DNA from: Candidatus Spechtiibacteriota bacterium
GTDB lineage: Bacteria; Patescibacteriota; Minisyncoccia; Spechtbacterales; HO2-43-30
Direction: 5' to 3'
Length of the DNA: 7,315 nt
Assembly (NCBI GenBank): GCA_016177905.1
Contig: JACOUK010000034.1
Coordinates: 1-7,315, forward strand
How positions within the stretch are numbered: the stretch's first letter is position 1; the number at the start of each line of letters is the position of its first letter. The position numbers and the translations under genes are program-made. Under the pieces are notes generated by a model. That model was not told the DNA's origin. It worked only from the letters and a program-made list of their open reading frames with translations, and made no database searches. This document shows, one piece after another, positions 6,344 to 7,315 of this stretch.

Positions 6344-6400
6344 ATGGCTAGTCCATCAGAGCAGAAAATAGGGAGCATTGCTCAGGAGAACAAGAAATGA
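6344..6400 (+). CDS. 18-codon mini-ORF (possible leader peptide) coupled to the downstream gene
   Basis: The ORF encodes MASPSEQKIGSIAQENKK and ends in TGA (6398-6400). It has an exceptionally strong Shine-Dalgarno 5 bases upstream and shares the ATGA junction with the next gene, whose ATG is 6397-6399. The peptide is hydrophilic, with no signal sequence, membrane segment, Cys, Trp or run of one amino acid, so it is neither a toxin-like peptide nor a classical amino-acid attenuation leader. Likely roles are translational coupling, delivering ribosomes to the 116-residue gene, or a small protein in its own right. An alternative is that it is the remnant 5' end of a longer gene that has lost its frame. 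That the ORF is translated is likely from the ribosome site; its function is unknown. Confidence 0.55.
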   Translation: MASPSEQKIGSIAQENKK

Positions 6401-6747
6401 TGACCGGAGTAGCGGGGAATATGGAACTGTTAAAAATACTTTCAGAAATAGAAAAGAAAGCAGCAGCACAAGATGATACTTGGGGGCCACGGAATCTTTT
6501 CGGATATGAAGTGACCTTTACGAAGATGAGGGGTCATGAATATAATAGCTATGCAGCTAAAATTACAATTCCCGTCTTTGTGGTGGAGAAGGGACCGTGG
6601 GTAGATGGTCATCACTACCCCTACGGCCATGCAAAGAAACTGCACGATCTTGTGGGGCTTGGCGAGGGGGAAAACTTCGATAAGGCATTACTTAATGCTT
6701 TTAAAGATATTCTAGGCGCATTAGAATTAGCTAAAAGAGGCTTATAG
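6397..6747 (+). CDS. Unrecognised small protein, 116 residues
   Basis: I do not recognise a family. The start at 6397 is supported by its own AGGAG (6384-6388) 8 bases upstream and by the ATGA overlap with the mini-ORF. A second Met at residue 9 (6421) has a poorer site. The product looks soluble: an amphipathic, charged N-terminal helix (about 9-25, MELLKILSEIEKKAAAQ), a central beta-like part with aromatic and His-rich segments (NLFGYEVTF, AAKITIPVFVVEKGPWVDG, HHYPYGHAKK), and a C-terminal helix (about 94-114, KALLNAFKDILGALELAKRGL). No signal peptide or membrane segment is seen. GC by hand count is about 43%, slightly below the neighbouring Lon-like gene. The gene is a self-contained unit with promoter and terminator, lying between two copies of a palindromic repeat, which hints at an accessory gene. 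It is probably real, given its ribosome site, terminator and open frame. Confidence 0.7.
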   Translation: MMTGVAGNMELLKILSEIEKKAAAQDDTWGPRNLFGYEVTFTKMRGHEYNSYAAKITIPVFVVEKGPWVDGHHYPYGHAKKLHDLVGLGEGENFDKALLNAFKDILGALELAKRGL

Positions 6748-6764
6748 CTTTGATTACTACTTAT

Positions 6765-6797
6765 AGCCCCCAACCATTGAAGCGGGGCTTTCTTTTT
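6765..6797 (+). terminator. Rho-independent terminator of the 116-aa gene
   Basis: AGCCCC (6765-6770) pairs with GGGGCT (6784-6789) around a 13-base loop and is followed by TTTCTTTTT to 6797. It lies 17 bases after the TAG stop. Confidence 0.85.
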
Positions 6798-6809
6798 AAA
6801 TAAAATTCG

Positions 6810-6815
6810 CATAAT
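6810..6815 (+). promoter_or_regulatory. Possible -10 element of ileS
   Basis: CATAAT (6810-6815), overlapping TAATAT (6812-6817), is a fair -10 match between the preceding terminator and the ileS leader. No convincing -35 is found 16-18 bases upstream, where the terminator T tract lies. If used, transcription would start near 6822 and include the whole hairpin leader. Confidence 0.3.
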
Positions 6816-6824
6816 ATAAATGTA

Positions 6825-6845
6825 ACCCCTCGACAAGCTCGGGGT
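6825..6845. repeat. Dispersed palindromic (REP-like) repeat, copy 2
   Basis: ACCCC (6825-6829) pairs with GGGGT (6841-6845) around TCGACAAGCTC. It has the 'CCxxTCGACAAGCTCxGG' form of the same interspersed palindrome family as the copy at 6214-6250; both share a CCCCTCGAC stretch. It lies in the ileS leader. Confidence 0.7.
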
Positions 6846-6886
6846 GCTCAATTTTGCACCCACGCAGGTTCGCTTCGCGGGCAAAA
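6825..6886 (+). promoter_or_regulatory. ileS leader with mutually exclusive hairpins
   Basis: Three stems overlap. Stem A is ACCCC/GGGGT (6825-6829/6841-6845). Stem B is GGGTGC/GCACCC (6842-6847/6856-6861, loop 6848-6855). Stem C is TTTTGC/GCAAAA (6852-6857/6881-6886). A and B share 6842-6845, and B and C share 6856-6857, so forming B prevents A and C. Stem C ends five bases before the ileS ATG and would cover the ribosome entry region. No Shine-Dalgarno is visible. The pairings are seen directly; a regulatory switch is inference. Confidence 0.35.
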
Positions 6887-6891
6887 GTGGC

Positions 6892-7315
6892 ATGGATTTA
6901 CCAAAACAGGAAGAGGAAATTCTGGAATTCTGGAAGAAAATCAAGGCTTTTGAAAAGAGTATTTCGCGGCGGCCAAAAAGCCGCAGTTTTGTGTTTTACG
7001 AGGGGCCGCCGACAGCGAATGGCAAGCCGGGGATCCATCATGTGTTGTCGCGCGCGTATAAGGATGTAGTTTGCCGCTACAAAACCATGCGAGGGTATCG
7101 GGTGGAGCGGAATGCCGGTTGGGATACGCATGGGTTGCCGGTTGAGATTGAAGTTGAAAAAGAGCTGGGTCTCAAAAACAAAAAAGACATCGAAGCGTAC
7201 GGCATTGGAGCATTCAACGAAAAATGCCGCGCGTCTGTTTGGAAATACAAAGAGGATTGGGACAAGGTAACCGAGCGGATTGGTTTTTGGATTGATCTTG
7301 ACCATCCATACATTA
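6892..7315 (+). CDS. ileS: Isoleucyl-tRNA synthetase, N-terminal part (runs off window)
   Basis: This class I aminoacyl-tRNA synthetase charges tRNA-Ile with isoleucine in the cytosol. Only the first 141 codons of a protein usually 900-1050 residues long are present, and the frame is open to the last base. Visible blocks are FWKKIKAFEKSI (about 13-24), the nucleotide-binding signature region FYEGPPTANGKPGIHHVLSR (residues 35-54), CRYKTMRGYRV, AGWDTHGLPVEIEVEKELG (about 75-93), and FWIDLDHPYI at the window end. The HIGH motif reads GIHH, which is the normal form in one branch of IleS (for example in Bacteroidetes) and not a defect. The ATG at 6892 gives a start typical of the family. An in-frame GTG at 6844 would begin inside a repeat. 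No ribosome binding site precedes the ATG. The preceding gene has a terminator, so ileS is probably transcribed separately. Confidence 0.96.
   Translation, partial: MDLPKQEEEILEFWKKIKAFEKSISRRPKSRSFVFYEGPPTANGKPGIHHVLSRAYKDVVCRYKTMRGYRVERNAGWDTHGLPVEIEVEKELGLKNKKDIEAYGIGAFNEKCRASVWKYKEDWDKVTERIGFWIDLDHPYI

Noticed and set aside
6398..6400. TGA recoded as Gly or Trp, as in some Patescibacteria
   Set aside because: TGA ends tldD at the expected family length, and conserved Gly and Trp positions use standard codons throughout.
6844..6891. In-frame GTG at 6844 as ileS start
   Set aside because: It would translate the palindrome and hairpin region into non-family sequence. The ATG at 6892 gives a normal IleS N-terminus.
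6798..6891. T-box riboswitch upstream of ileS
   Set aside because: The leader is too short, and there is no AGGGTGGNACCGCG-type T-box, stem I architecture or terminator/antiterminator pair. The GGTTCGCTTCGCGG stretch is only a loose resemblance.
7030..7045. GIHH in place of HIGH in IleS as a broken active site
   Set aside because: The form PGIHH is the normal version in a known branch of IleS, and neighbouring motifs are intact.

Overview
The window reads as a chromosomal segment of a free-standing bacterial genome, with every gene on the + strand. It has standard-code genes with TGA used as a normal stop, strong AGGAGG-type ribosome binding sites, sigma70-like promoters (TTGACA/TATAAT style), and a compact rho-independent terminator after almost every unit. 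GC is roughly 45-50% by eye. The two dispersed palindromes of the 'CCCTTCGAC..GCTCAGGG' type, the LonC-like protease and the divergent TldD suggest an uncultured lineage such as Patescibacteria/CPR. That placement is a low-confidence inference, because no marker gene here fixes the taxon.

Layout: (1) 1-420, the 3' part of uppS (undecaprenyl diphosphate synthase), ending in a terminator whose loop contains the stop codon. (2) 437-3515, a promoter, then tldD and tldE (pmbA-like) overlapping by 26 bases, then a terminator. Together they encode the two halves of a TldD/TldE peptidase. (3) 3568-6267, a promoter, then an 850-residue Lon-like protease with an intact Ser-Lys dyad but erased Walker A and Walker B motifs, then a palindromic repeat followed by a terminator. 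(4) 6271-6797, a small self-contained unit: promoter, 5'-terminal GNRA hairpin, near-perfect Shine-Dalgarno, an 18-codon mini-ORF joined by ATGA overlap to an unrecognised 116-residue protein, and a terminator. (5) 6825-7315, a second copy of the palindrome family, a leader with mutually exclusive hairpins, and the start of ileS (isoleucyl-tRNA synthetase), which runs off the window.

Functionally, cell-wall lipid carrier synthesis (uppS) and translation (ileS) flank a proteolysis pair: an apparently ATP-independent Lon-like protease and a TldD/TldE metallopeptidase. Each has its own promoter and terminator, so they are neighbours and not one operon. The points most worth a second look are the HExxH (not HExxxH) zinc motif of TldD, the dead ATPase of the Lon-like protein, the mini-ORF-coupled orphan gene flanked by palindromes, and the competing hairpins in front of ileS. 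No CRISPR array, tRNA, rRNA or transposase is visible.
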